Source: Ligustrum vulgare
Lineage: Eukaryota; Streptophyta; Magnoliopsida; Lamiales; Oleaceae
DNA length: 64,000 nucleotides
Direction of reading: 5' to 3'
Assembly: GCA_963555705.1 (NCBI GenBank)
Contig: OY743188.1
Location: 27,425,383-27,489,382 of the forward strand
In this document: piece after piece, positions 29,561 through 47,502 of the stretch
Layout: each line of letters opens with the position of its first letter
Position numbering within the stretch: position 1 is the first letter of the stretch
Translations under genes and position numbers: made by a program
Notes under the pieces: generated by a model
What the model was told of the DNA's origin: nothing
Seen by the model: only the letters and a program-made list of their open reading frames with translations
Database searches by the model: none

Positions 29561-30793
29561 TCCTTCTTCAATTAACCAGAAGGTTTTTGGTAAACAATAA
29601 AAACCTTGCACCCAGAAAAATGTGTCATTGCCATTTGTACTAATGTTGTCCACAACTTATTCTGTACTCACACATTTCACACTACAGTGTGAAGTTATGT
29701 TTTTTTGTTCTACCTTCGACAAGTAGCATATCATAAAGTGAATGGCTCAGTGTTTTATCTACTATTTGTTTGAATCTCTATATCAAATTGCAGGATTGGA
29801 AGTATATTAAATCATAGATGATGCACCTTGCTGTTTTGCTTGATTCCACTCACGACAGCTTCTATGACCTCGTCTTCCTTGTCGATTGCTTTCCTGTAAA
29901 TCCTGCTACTGGAGCATATTTGATTATCGATCAGTTTGTGTGATTGGTGAATTCTAAATGATCGTGACAGCTCAAACGTGGAGTCCATGTTAATATGAAG
30001 TAGTGTTTCGATAGATTTCAACAATGCTATTTTGCAAATTTTGAGTAAAGAACATGAAAGCCTTGACTATTTAATTTCTCAAATTTAGGAAATGCTAACA
30101 TCAACATATCAACATCCAGTTACTAGTGATTTTCTTGTCAATCTTGCAATATTTGTCAATATTGTACACAAGTTAATTAATTGATTAAGACTTTGGGCTT
30201 AAAACAGGTGGATCAATGGGATTACTTGGTCCAAGGAATGAAATTGGATCTAGAGACAAATTGTCCAAGCGATCGCTTCGGAAAATTCATGGGCGAACAC
30301 TTTGATACAAGAAAACAAATAAGAGACTAAATCATTTAACCAAGCAATTGCCTGGCTTAAAGCAAAGTGATCACTTGGACAAACTTTCAGCCGTTTGGAC
30401 TAAAATTAACATCAAGCGATCGCTTGGTTGAAAGTTATAGTCGTTAGGCAATGCTTTGAAAATTAAGATGTCTTTTATACTTGTACATAAACATATCTTC
30501 ATTTTTTAAGTCTTTATTTGGTAACATCGTGTGGTTTATATACTAGTTTATTTATGATTTTGAGGTAAAGAGTAGTAGCTAAAAATATGTGCAATTAAAT
30601 ATGTGTAATTAATAAATGGTTTGAAAAATTATGTAATTTATAAATCAGTTTATTTTATTTACCAAACACTTGCTAAATTTGTGGAGATTAGAGATTTATT
30701 AATTATATATATAATGGGGGCTCAAACAAGGTTTAAAGTAAGTAATTTTAGGGAGATGATTTTTGGAAATATGTTGGGTTGTGAAAAAGTAAG
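29561..30793. other. Intergenic DNA with repeat fragments
   Basis: Holds a short segment with two AAGCGATCGCTT palindromes (about 30265-30440), similar in wording to 16650-16745, and a copy of the TTTGGTAAC repeat (30517-30664). No gene seen. Confidence 0.4.
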
Positions 30794-30794
30794 T

Positions 30795-31101
30795 ATTCTC
30801 TCCGTTCTACAAAGATAGAATTGTTCTCATTTTCACACAGATTAAGAAATGGTAGTTAATATAGCTGAATAATAATTTATCTATACTTTTTCAAATATAC
30901 ACTTATGTTAATTTCAGAGACTCATTAATTCATTCAAAAAACATGTCATTAAATTGATATTGAAATTAATTATCAAGGTACATTAACTAAGGGTATACAA
31001 GGAAATATAAAATTAAATAAATACTTATTATAGTAAGTGATTTATCTTTGTGGAACGGACGAAAATAATATATAAACCTATCTTTGTGGAACGAATGGAG
31101 T
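30795..31101. mobile_element. Stowaway-like MITE (about 305 bp)
   Basis: The left end CTCCGTTCTACAAAGATAG and the right end CTATCTTTGTGGAACGAATG are inverted copies of each other with few mismatches. The element sits between TA dinucleotides. CTCC..CCGTTC ends with TA duplication are typical of Stowaway (Tc1/mariner) MITEs. Confidence 0.65.
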
Positions 31102-31400
31102 ATTAAAGTAATTATTTTTACCATTTATTGAATGTACTACATGTTATAATGTTAATTAAAAATATTTATAAGGAATGTCCCCTTAAAATATTGATAAAGA
31201 ATTATGCTGCTTTATGTCGAACGTCAACGTTGCAATACTTTTATATCCCACAGGGCAAGCAACCTCGAAATTTCGTTTTCAATCTCAATATTTTTTACTC
31301 TATATAGGAAAGCTAGGCATCGGGATTGGTTTGGAGAAGAAGAAAGCACGGAGAAGCTAACCAAGCCGTCGCATTGTTGGGCTTGTCATATGACAAAGAT

Positions 31401-31417
31401 CTCTCTCTCTCTCTCTC
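31401..31417 (+). promoter_or_regulatory. CT-rich leader tract of Ca2+-ATPase gene 2
   Basis: A (CT)n tract at the same relative place as in gene 1, followed by a similar short leader containing ataaacagtttc. It was probably copied with the gene. Confidence 0.4.
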
Positions 31418-31496
31418 AAAGCGATAAACAGTTTCAAAAGTGGAATATCAAACACCATACCCTCTGTTTTCTCTTGACAATCTCTCCACAATTCTG

Positions 31497-31776
31497 GTGA
31501 ATTCTAAGCCTTGAATCGATGTATACTTCTATGAATGTGCGACTTGGGTGTTATTTACGTTTTTACCTTTTCGTTTATCAAAATGCCTGCTTCGGTAGTA
31601 GTTTTTCGATGTATACTTGTATGAATGTGCGACTTGGGTGTTATTTACGTTTTTACCTTTTCGTTTATCAAAATGCCTGCTTCGGTAGTAGTTTTAGACC
31701 TTCAGTGGATGAGTAAATCTTGGCTTCTGGGTTTGTGTTTTTTATTATTTTTTGTGTTGAATTTTGTGAGTTTCAG
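31497..31776 (+). other. Probable 5' UTR intron of Ca2+-ATPase gene 2
   Basis: A GTGAAT donor at 31497 and a GAGTTTCAG acceptor ending at 31776 match the arrangement in gene 1. The intron holds a 90-bp tandem duplication that gene 1 lacks. Confidence 0.55.
31516..31695. repeat. 90-bp tandem duplication in the gene 2 leader intron
   Basis: 31516-31605 and 31606-31695 are the same except for about one base (ttct against ttgt). Such near-identity means the duplication is recent. Confidence 0.95.
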
Positions 31777-31846
31777 GAGAACTTTGTTGCGGATTTAAGT
31801 GAGTTGCCTAACTGGATAACTGTTTCATTGGTGAAATCTTAAATAG

Positions 31847-37771
<5,925 letters not shown>

Positions 37772-39360
37772 AAATAAAGATAGATATGAAATTCCAGGCA
37801 TACATTATTCGTAATGCCTTCTTGTGGGCCAATGCCTGTACGCTCAAGATGAATCGAATCCATTTTGAGGGTGTTATGCTTTCATATATGTTTAGTATAA
37901 TCCTTGATCTAAATGTTATAATTACGATTACGTCCTATTCATCACATTTGAGGATCGAATAGCACAACCTGCAAACTTTGTGATACGATGAACTGGACAT
38001 TAGAACATGAAAATGAGCCTATTCAAATCTGTAACAATTGTTCGTGATCAAAATATCTGTAAGGCTTCTTCGAGAACAACTCGTGTAGAATGGAACTCAA
38101 TTGTTGATATTGACTTCCATTGGCAGTTTGATATTGATGGTAGTGTATTTGTTTCCTTTTATATTAGAATTTTGTTGAGGCAAAGGGCTTGGAGCTCTTC
38201 TTCTCCCTTCTCAATAAATAGGATACAAGTTCGTTATTATTTTACAATAAAACCTCTATAAATTAATAATGTTGGGAACATGAAAATTTATTACGTTAGA
38301 GAGGTATTAATTAATCGATAAATTAATAATTTATTAATGTAAAGAGCGCTTTTCCAATTCATTGAACATAAATAAAATTACATAAAAAATTATTGTGTTT
38401 CATTAATGTATGTATCATACTTCTTGAATTAATATAAAAAATAAAATTCATTGTACATATATATTTATGAAAATAAGCAAATGATATTCATTGTTTTTTA
38501 ATAATTAAAAATAATATTCATTGTATTGACTAATCAAATAATGTCACTGTATAATGTGACTTTAAGTCACTTGCATCTATGTGTTCATTGTACTATAACT
38601 AAATGCATTCAAAGTATGATGATGAAATGAACCACTATATAAACAGCAACAAAATTGTTAAAATCACATACAACAATGACTTCTCATCTAAAAGGTAAAT
38701 CATTATGTGAGTATAAAAGAGAACACCCTACACGCACTCATAAAGATTTGCATTAGTGCTTGATGAAAAATCTCATTTGAAAGTTAGTCAATATACAATA
38801 TGAAACACACTCAAGCGATCATATGAGTACCTTTAGACTAACATAGAAAAAGGAGGGGATACCAAGGGACAATAACCAATTACGCGGAAGGAAGCACTTA
38901 TATCGTAAACAATTCTTCACAAATTTTTGTTACAGTTTGAGAACACAACATCGAACTTTTGAGAACGTAGTATTTCTCATTTCAGTTTAGGGAATGTTAT
39001 TATTCATCATGTTAATATCAAAGTTCTCCTTATTATAAGTGGCTTATGGTCAGAATCTAATATATCTCATCTAATGGTTTTTGAAAGTGTAATATATGTA
39101 TAATGATCCACCACAATTCACTACAATCGAAAGTAAAGAATGCTGAGAATAAATGTGTAGTGTGAACCTTTTATACATTATCTCAAGTCTTAACGGATGA
39201 TATGTTATAATATGGTTTGCTGATTGTCAATTTAACTTGACAATTTTTTCCCGCATTAGGGTGAGGAATTAAAAAACTGAAAATTAAACACATGATGCAC
39301 CATTATTTTAGCTAGATCCTAGCAAAAATAAAATTCAAACTAGAAGTTCGAAATATAGTT
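37772..39360. other. 3' flank of gene 2 and intergenic DNA
   Basis: AATAAA follows the stop codon of gene 2. Further on, cctctataaattaataatg (38252) and a nearly complementary stretch ending near 38350 form a short inverted-repeat area. No gene is seen. Confidence 0.45.
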
Positions 39361-39365
39361 TATTT

Positions 39366-39553
39366 AGTACTTGTTTGGTGTAGGACGTTTTTGGGGATTT
39401 TTTGGGTACTTTTTGTTTTTGAGAGAATGTGTGGTTAAAAAGTAATAATTGAAAAGTATGTTAAATGGTTGGTCCCATAAAAACATGTGGTTGGAAATGA
39501 ATTTGAGGAAAAAGTTGAAAAAAATTTATATGATTTGAATCAAACAGGCCCTT
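39366..39553. mobile_element. Possible small MITE
   Basis: Begins with CTTGTTTGG and ends with the roughly inverted CAAACAGGCCC, about 185 bases apart, with purine-rich sequence between. This is typical of small non-autonomous DNA elements. No clear target duplication was seen. Confidence 0.35.
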
Positions 39554-39699
39554 ATATACATTTACTAACTAAAGAAATGAATAATATATCTCACACACCG
39601 ACTTTAAGTGTTCCCGCTCTAATTGACATCCTTGAAGGGCAATTCGTTAACGTTATGTTTGATAAATTAATGACATGCACAACGGAAATAAAATAGACT

Positions 39700-40114
39700 C
39701 GAAACCATAGCCTGGTTCAACCTTGCACTTAGATAGAATCTATGATAAAAATAATACCTTTGATGAATATCATGAATCTGAAATCTGAAACAGGAGGTAC
39801 AATCTTGTCACCACCAGCTATCCAATTGTTCAGTTTCTAACAGAAATCCACACAGGGAGTTTAATTTGGAACTCCATTAATCTCCAAATATTGGAACGGA
39901 TTTGAGAGTATCAATTTTTCTCTTTGTGCTAGCAAGAGAAAACCCTGTGCTAGAATAAAAATGCGACTCTCTCTTTTCTCTTGCAACTAAAACCTATTTC
40001 TTGTAAGTTTAAGTGATACCCTAATTAGGGTTAAGATAACGGGCTTGAGCCATTCTTGTCCAATAAGTAACCCAAGTATGGCACAACCAATTGGGCTTGG
40101 ACACTATTCCAACA
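39700..40114 (-). repeat. 3' LTR of the decayed copia element (approximate)
   Basis: The U3 end is well defined on its right at 40114 (TTCCAACA on the plus strand) by the adjacent polypurine tract. The other edge is a guess because there is no second LTR to compare with. Confidence 0.45.
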
Positions 40115-41399
40115 ATCTCCCACTTGGACATGATCCAATTCCAGATACTCAATTCTCTCCCTTTGTGTGTGACCTATTAGGTTCCATTCACGATGGCAAA
40201 CGACGTGTTATTATTATTCCAATCTAATTGGAATAAGATGAATTGAAATCTCTATTTTCAATTCATCCTCGACTCACAAATATCGATTAATTCACGTCGT
40301 CATCTAAGATTGACATCTAGTAATGTGTCAAGAAAATTCATGTGGCATGACAAGACCTGTTTATGTATGGTTATCGTGGACATATAATCCCTTCATCAAT
40401 ATAACTCAATTGATTAAGAGATATGGATAGCGTCAATCTCATTTCAACTAATTATGTTATTCACCTCTTCTTTTAGTTGATCTTGTTATGACCGAAAACA
40501 CCTTTTCAACTCATAACTTCACCCCTGCCAAGGAATTTATATCAACTTAAGTGGGCAAAATATGGGTTATAATCTCCTACTATCCAGGAGTGACAAATCC
40601 TCATATTGGATATACACAACCTTCATATGACTCTCACTATACCCATACAGCGTCATCCCAATGACTTCCTCTCAAGGGCCAACACCAATGCTCGCCAAAG
40701 CATAGCAATCCTCATATAAGATTTTATGACGTCCTCAAGTCAAAGGATCAAATCCACAACCGCGCATTAGAAATTCACCACTGACGCTTGGATAGTTATC
40801 CATGTGGAATCTCTACGCAGGTCATCTAATGCTTTGTTCATCTAAAATGCATCCACGTGTTCATTCGAATGTCCCTCTACATTCTAGCTTGTGAGATAAG
40901 CTACTTTTTTCATAAGAAAGAAATGCAACACATGCTAGTCTAACTGCAACAACAATATCCGTATCTTGTTGTTACTTTGACTAGGGACAATTTTAGAATA
41001 AGATATTAATGACTTGTATCTCACAGTCACAACACCTTGTGACTTAGAAGTTACTTAAACTTATTCTACGGACTCTATTATATATAATGAGTTGAACTCA
41101 ATTTAATAATATATATGCGTTTATTGTAACAATGATAATATGTATTATGCTATCTCAACGATTGAATTTAGAGCATAATATTAATATGCTCCCACTACAT
41201 CCAATAACTCATGTAACCTATGTGTTTATATGACAATCGCATTCTTATTGAGATAGTGATTTTACAGGTGGATCTCTTATATGTGACTCTTCACATATTC
41301 AACATTCTCAAGGTTAGTGGGCATGAATTCTATTTTTCTACAATCTTCGAATGAGATAGTAGCCCCTAAATACATACTCAGATCATCGACGAGACCCAA

Positions 41400-43190
41400 T
41401 TCCCTCACTTGCGTGATGGCTCCATTGTCGTCACAGTACTCATTACTGGAGCTACAATGCTAAGAACACTTATAGTTCACTAACGAACTTAACGATCGAG
41501 ATTGTTTCACAAGTATTTATGTATTTGATCTCGACTGTATAGTTAGCGATCTCCCTTATTTGAACCATTTCAAACTGATCACACCACTACTATGAGTTAA
41601 TTAACAATTAGACTAAATATTTCCTTCATCCTTTCCCGGACCGAAGGATGGTATCTCTATACCTAAAGATTGTCCGTCTGCATTTTTCCTCATGTTTGTT
41701 GTATTATTAGTGTTTCTCGAGTACTCAATAATATAAAAGGTGTCGTACATAGTGTCGCATTTAAGAAGATCAATCAAGTATCTTCTCCATATCATTCTTT
41801 CTCAATATGTATTATAAAAATCATTTTGAGAAGATTAACTTAAAACTTTTGGGATATAATCCTACATTGGATTCATTAATGCTAACCCCATTAGCATTTT
41901 ATCTATGTACATGGATTGAGAAATCAAAACAATTTTTCAGATCTATATCTATATATTCTGGTTCTTGAAGTGAAGGTCTTATTTCTCAAATCCACCATTG
42001 AGAAATTTTAAATAATTGCACTTTCACTTTAAAGGTTAGAGATTCAACTTCTGATCAATAATATGTTATCTACATATAGTATCAAAAATATTGAACACTC
42101 CCACTAACCATTTATATACACATATGATTCATTTGCAATTTTTGATTAAATCAAACATTTTGATTATCTCATCAAAATTAAGATTCTAGCTACATGAGGT
42201 TTGCTTTGATCCATAATTAGATCTTTGTAGCTTGTATACTATGTTTATATAATTAAGGATTCAAAAATCTCATGATCACAGCATGTTGCTACAGCAAGTA
42301 GAATTCGAATTGATTCAGAGTAAACGTATTTACAGCTTATGGGTTTTACCCATTTCAGGCGAATCAAATAAGTTCCAAAACTTGTTTTTATCTCGAATTC
42401 TATGGCTTCGTGCCATCTTGTTTAGTCAACATTGGACTTAGCTTCTATGTAAATATAGACTGATTATCATTGATGACTAATACAATATCAGCAATACAGG
42501 GATGTGTAACTCAATGGAATACGCATGATCCTAATATCTTTACATGAAGCTAGTGCGTTCTCAGTCGTCACTACGTCCTGAGTAGTGTGCGCTTTCCAAG
42601 CATTGATTTGTGCCTCATTTAATGCAAGTGCAGTATCTAACTTAAATAATTGAGTAGTGTGCGCTTTCCAAGCATTGATTTGTGCCTCATTTAATGCAAG
42701 TGCAGTATCTAACTTAAATAATTGATTAATATATATGTGATATAATGAACTATATCATGTTTTATTTTTACTCCCACTGTCTTCTCTTATATGAACTATT
42801 TCTTCAAGATATTGACAAAATTCGAGATAGACTTTCTTTCTCGATAGGAACGTAGAAATAATATTAAACCATCTTTTGGATATCCCACAAATATATATAT
42901 TAGACTAAGGCTATCGCTCATCCAAATTTGGTATACTTCTAATAAGTATTGATGTCTTAAATCTTAACGCGAGGAAGATTAGACCTTTGAAATCCATATC
43001 TTATATGGACTTTCATCAACCGATTATCATAGAACACGACAAAGTGTGTAATATGAAGTGTTTTTGTGCAAAGCTCCAAAAACTGCTTTTGGGGATTTTG
43101 CGTGGCTTCATCAATAATTGCATCAATTACAATTTTTGTCCTTTCAGATTCGCCATTGTGTCGAGGCGTATGTGAAAGAGTTATCTATGC
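41400..43190 (-). pseudogene. Decayed copia pol (integrase to RNase H)
   Basis: On the minus strand an integrase segment containing HNGESER (near the catalytic Glu) lies upstream of an RNase H segment containing CDDNGAITQ, about 1.7 kb later, with decayed reverse transcriptase between. This is the Ty1/copia order. Stops and shifts are frequent, so the element is dead. Confidence 0.6.
42580..42723. repeat. Exact 72-bp tandem duplication
   Basis: 42580-42651 and 42652-42723 are identical by eye, both starting gagtagtgtgcgctttccaa. They lie inside the decayed copia element, so the duplication happened after the element had degenerated. Confidence 0.95.
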
Positions 43191-44329
43191 GAAAATTATG
43201 TTCTCAAAACATAATCTTGAAGTCAATCATTTCAAAATATTTTTCACCCTGATCAGATCTAAGTGCTTAGAATATTTTTCTCATTTTGACCTTCTAATTT
43301 ATATTTGTATTACTTGAACTTTTCAAACTCAGATTTAAATTTCATTATAAATAACAATGACTATCAATGTTATCTAATAACTAATGACCACTTTAACATA
43401 TGCCCACTTACATCCAATTGGCTAAGTAGATTATTTAACCTCTATCAAATAGAAAACTGAAGTAAAAAATTCACCAAACTTCTCATTTCTTCAGTTCAAT
43501 TAAGGAAGACTCGCAATTATAAATATAGTGTTCTATTATTGGCATGTTCGAGATGTGTATTCTCGATCATATCGTGTTTGAGATAAGTTCTCAAATGACA
43601 ACACCAATTCAAGGATTTCAGTCCAATGAACTAAGTCAGTATCAATAACACTATATAAGTCCACATAATAACTCGAATTTTAAAACTCATACAACAACAT
43701 TAATAAATTAAAATAGAATCACGTATTATCAAGTACAAATCAATTTAATAAGGTCTTTTATTAAATCGGTTACTCCTACTATTTATTGAAATTAATGATC
43801 CTCAACATTAATCTCGTGGAATCTTGTTAAATCACAGTAGGCTAGGACTCCGTTTATTCTATTAGAACCTTGAGTGACTCACAAGTCCTAATAAAACATC
43901 CAGGTAGATACTCCTATCAATCACATCTCCAAGTGACTCCTAGATCATCAAGTAGACAACTCTTTCTCGCATACATTTTATATATTTACTTGACTGTGCC
44001 CCCAAAATCACATCTCCTTGAGTTACTCAACAAAAGATAGATTTTAGTTAAATTCTACATATGGTTCAGGATCATCTTAGGTTTTATAGTAATAAACACA
44101 TCTTTCCACTCGCAGCCTTAAGTGACTCAATAAACTGCATCTAGGGTAGAATCTGGTTTTTCACTATAACAAAGAAAGGCACTTTGCATTAACCAATTTA
44201 TACGAATTTAATAAATTACTTCTAAACAAGGGCTAAAAGTAGGGTTTAAGTAACAAATAATCTTACACTGTACAACACCAATTTAAATTTTGATAAAAGT
44301 AACAAGACTTAGAACATCTTCAATAGACT

Positions 44330-44672
44330 CTTTATATTTAAAGAGTACATTCTATATAATAGAAAGCATCTTTATCTTTAAAGAGTAAATTTTTTTACAA
44401 GCTCCAACAAACTCTTTATTTTAAGTTCTTTATTTTACTTTTTTATTAAAATATTTATTGTCTTTTTTTATTTTTAATTAATATTTATTTTTTAAAAATG
44501 AATGATCAATAATATCAAATATTTAATAATGAAAGTTAATGTAAAAACATTGAAAAATAAAACTTTTTGAATGTATTTAATAATAGAGAGTAAATTTGGC
44601 TCCTTAAATTTAGAGAGTTAAACCCACTCTCTAAATTAAAATATTAAGTTAAATGATCTATTAAAGGGACAT
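44330..44672. mobile_element. Possible MITE with worn inverted ends
   Basis: Starts aacatcttcaatagactctt and ends near gatctattaaagggacatt, which is roughly its inverse. Inside, words such as CTCTTTA..TAAAGAG recur in both directions. It resembles a widespread plant MITE type with 'catctccaa' ends. Target duplication not resolved. Confidence 0.4.
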
Positions 44673-44679
44673 TTTACAG

Positions 44680-44912
44680 ACCATTCGGCAACCATGATGT
44701 TGAATTTTTTTTTTTTTGTTTTTTTTTGTTTTTTTTTGTTTATTTGATTTATTTGATTTTTGATTTTTTTGAAGTAAAATGTTTAACTAAAAATTGAAGA
44801 AAAAAACATATGTGATTAAAAAATGATATGAAAAATTATATAATTTAAAACATGTAATCATTACAAAAAAACAGAAAAACAAACAAAATAAACACAAGTT
44901 GCCAAACAAAAT
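44680..44912. mobile_element. Possible hAT-like MITE
   Basis: CATTCGGCAAC at the left and GTTGCCAAACAAAATG at the right are inverted counterparts about 230 bases apart, around T-rich sequence. Boundaries are approximate. Confidence 0.35.
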
Positions 44913-44976
44913 GTTGAGTAATGACGCTCTAAAATAAAATAAAAATTAAATTTAAAGAACCTATTAGAAATACTCT

Positions 44977-45562
44977 TGTTGAACCAATTTGACCAGCCCA
45001 GAACTTGTAGCCCAATTTATTTTTAATAAGCCCAAATAAAAGAAGCTGAAGCCTAAGTCTGGAGACCCAACATTTGGCCCATGCTTGAACCTCGATCTTC
45101 GGCCCAACCAATACACCGCCTCGTCTAACACAATCGTTGGATCATATTAGCTTAATCTCATGAATCCATTATATATGATAAGGACGCTTTATCTGGATCC
45201 TGATCCTCATTCTTCCAAAATACTCCTCTCAACTCTCTTTCTCTCTCGTCTGTTTTGTGATTTTAAGTCTGTAGAGAGAAATCTCATCTCTCGTGCAAAT
45301 TTTTTGTGTAATATTTGTTCTCTGATTCCATGTGAATAATCAGAGATTATTCTGTGTGGTATTTTTACAGTATTGATCCGTAAGTTTTGGATTACTTTGT
45401 GATTTGTACGAGTTTTGGGTATTTTTGAGGTTTTTCTTTCGATCTTTATAAAACCTTTACGTTTCTGTATTTCTCTTTTATGATTAATAAAGTTTTTCAA
45501 GGTTTTTGTTTAGATCTCTTTGTGGTTACTGTGTGATGATTCTGAGCCTTTAAATCATAATA
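44977..45562 (+). repeat. 5' LTR of the host copia element
   Basis: 586 bases, TG to TA (the last base pair of the usual CA end is mutated), ending one base before the primer site TGGTATCATAG. It contains ccattatatatgataagg, a possible TATA region, and a CTCTC tract, both repeated in the right LTR. Confidence 0.9.
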
Positions 45563-45581
45563 GTGGTATCATAGCCTTAGA

Positions 45582-46299
45582 TAGAGGTGTCAATTCGGGT
45601 GGTCCGGGCCGGGTCGACCCGCCAATAAAAAGCCCGGTAACGGCCCGCTTGAAAAAAAGCCAGCCCCCTGCGGGTTACGGGTCAGCCCGCAAAATTTGAA
45701 CTACAACCCAGGCCCGCCCGTTGGCCCATCCGGGTCGAGCCCATGTGAGTCGCGGTTTGTTCTGATTTGGCCCGTATGAATAAAAACATAGATTTTTTCA
45801 TATTTATAGCAAATTTTTTGTCAAGTTTCTAAATACAAAATGATTAAAATGATAAATTCATATTTATAATATAAAATATTTACATAGAATTTAAAATTAT
45901 AGTTTATGTGATATGAATTACTTCTAAATTTGCAAATTTAAATAAAATATAAACAAATAACAATTAAATGATAAATGTATTTCTAATTACTATTGTCAAA
46001 AAATATTATTTTTTTAGCTATTAGGGAGAAAAAAATAAGATTTTACTTTAAAAGTTGTATTAGAGTTTCTAGAAGAGAGAGATTTTCAATGTTACCATAT
46101 TTATTAAAAACAGTTTTTTTTTTTTTTTTTTACGGGCCAGCGGGTTAACCGCGGCCCCCAAATGTTTGACCCGCAAAACCCGCGGTTCACAACTTCTTGA
46201 CCCGTGAACCGCCCACACGGGTCGTGGGTCGGCCCGAGGTCCCGGTCAATCTGGGCCGATTTTCACGGGTCTGGTCGGCCCGTCCGTCTTGACACCCTA
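45582..46299. mobile_element. hAT-type non-autonomous transposon (718 bp)
   Basis: Inserted just after the primer site of the host copia element. Ends are TAGAGGTGTCAA and TTGACACCCTA, with a perfect 8-base target duplication gccttaga (45574-45581 and 46300-46307). The GC-rich ends contain many GGGCCG/CCCGC words around an AT-rich centre. It shares this plan and sequence with 26758-27727. No transposase. Confidence 0.92.
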
Positions 46300-46353
46300 G
46301 CCTTAGAGTTCCTGTGATTTTTCACTTGTTTATTACTCAGAACATATAGATCC

Positions 46354-47446
46354 TGTAACGCCTCGGATTCTGAACCCCCGGAACGCCACTTCATCGTCTC
46401 AATTTAACTTTGAATATAATGATTTAGCGGAAAATAAAACAATAATAGAAATTTCATTTCACATAATTTTATAAAGTTTGACCCAAAAGGTCAACAAGTC
46501 GAATATTGAAATAATTTGGAAATAAATTTGGAACAAACATGAAATAAATAAGTTTCAATTTCAAATAAAACATTTCTAAAATCTCAATAATGGCCACCAT
46601 CGTACGCCTCGCTGCCAACTCTGTCATCTGTAAAATTTGTTTTGGAAAACGTGAGTATTTCAAAGAAATACTCAGTAAACTCGCGCATAATAATCATTTA
46701 ACATTATAAATCAAAACACATAATCATGATATTCAAATTTCAGGTGTCTAACGATCATCAGTATTCTCATGAACAAGTAAATGACATACAAGTTCAAGTC
46801 TCATGCATTTAAGCAAGTAAATTCTCGTAACATAGTCTCATGCTTAGAAAACAAGTAATTCTCATTAACATAATCATACATGCTAAACTTATAATCCAAA
46901 TAATTATTGATGCGCACTTTTGAAAAATGTAAATTTGTAAATCAGAGTCTACCTTAATTTCTCGAGTATTGAGCAAACGGGAATAATACTTCTAATTTTC
47001 TCGCGCCTCGTCTAGTCTTATAAAATAAATATATAATTAAAATTATATTTTTGGATTAATCAAGTTTAAAAAGATGAATTTGAGTAAAATCAAGTTTTTA
47101 AAAAGGCTTAAGGGACTAAATTGAAATTTTCAGAAATAAAAGGGCTGATTCACATAAATGATAAATCTTGGGACTGCTTTGAGTAATTTTCAGAAATAAG
47201 GGGGCTGGTTAAGATATTTCAAAACTGAGGGGCTTAAAATAAGGATTTGAAACTAGGGGACTGACTTAAAACATTTCAAATTAAGCAGGGACTGAAATGA
47301 ATATATTTTAAACTGTAGAAACCGAATTAGATTATTTTGAACTTGAGGGACTGAAACAACCACTTTTAAAACTAGGGTTAAAGGGGCAATTTGCACAAAA
47401 TCAAAAATTAAATAACAAAAACTCTTCTCTGGTTTTCAAATGGAAA

Positions 47447-47502
<56 letters not shown>

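Larger units (their letters stand above)
39700..44300 (-). mobile_element. Ty1/copia retrotransposon, decayed, minus strand
   Basis: At 40115-40125 the minus strand reads AAGTGGGAGAT, a copia polypurine tract, directly followed by an LTR start TGTTGGAATAG (complement ending at 40114). The interior to its right keeps minus-strand pol remnants in the right order: integrase HNGESER near 43140-43170 and RNase H CDDNGAITQ near 41405-41440. Frames are full of stops. The left LTR edge is uncertain and no 5' LTR or primer site was found, so the right limit is approximate. Confidence 0.7.

Noticed and set aside
29812..30024. 70-codon minus-strand ORF between the ATPase genes
   Set aside because: Not recognisable, in a repeat-rich area, and interrupted on the other strand as well. 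No support for a gene.
31204..31500. 98-codon plus-strand ORF just before ATPase gene 2
   Set aside because: It covers the leader and CT-rich tract of the ATPase gene, which aligns with non-coding leader sequence in gene 1.
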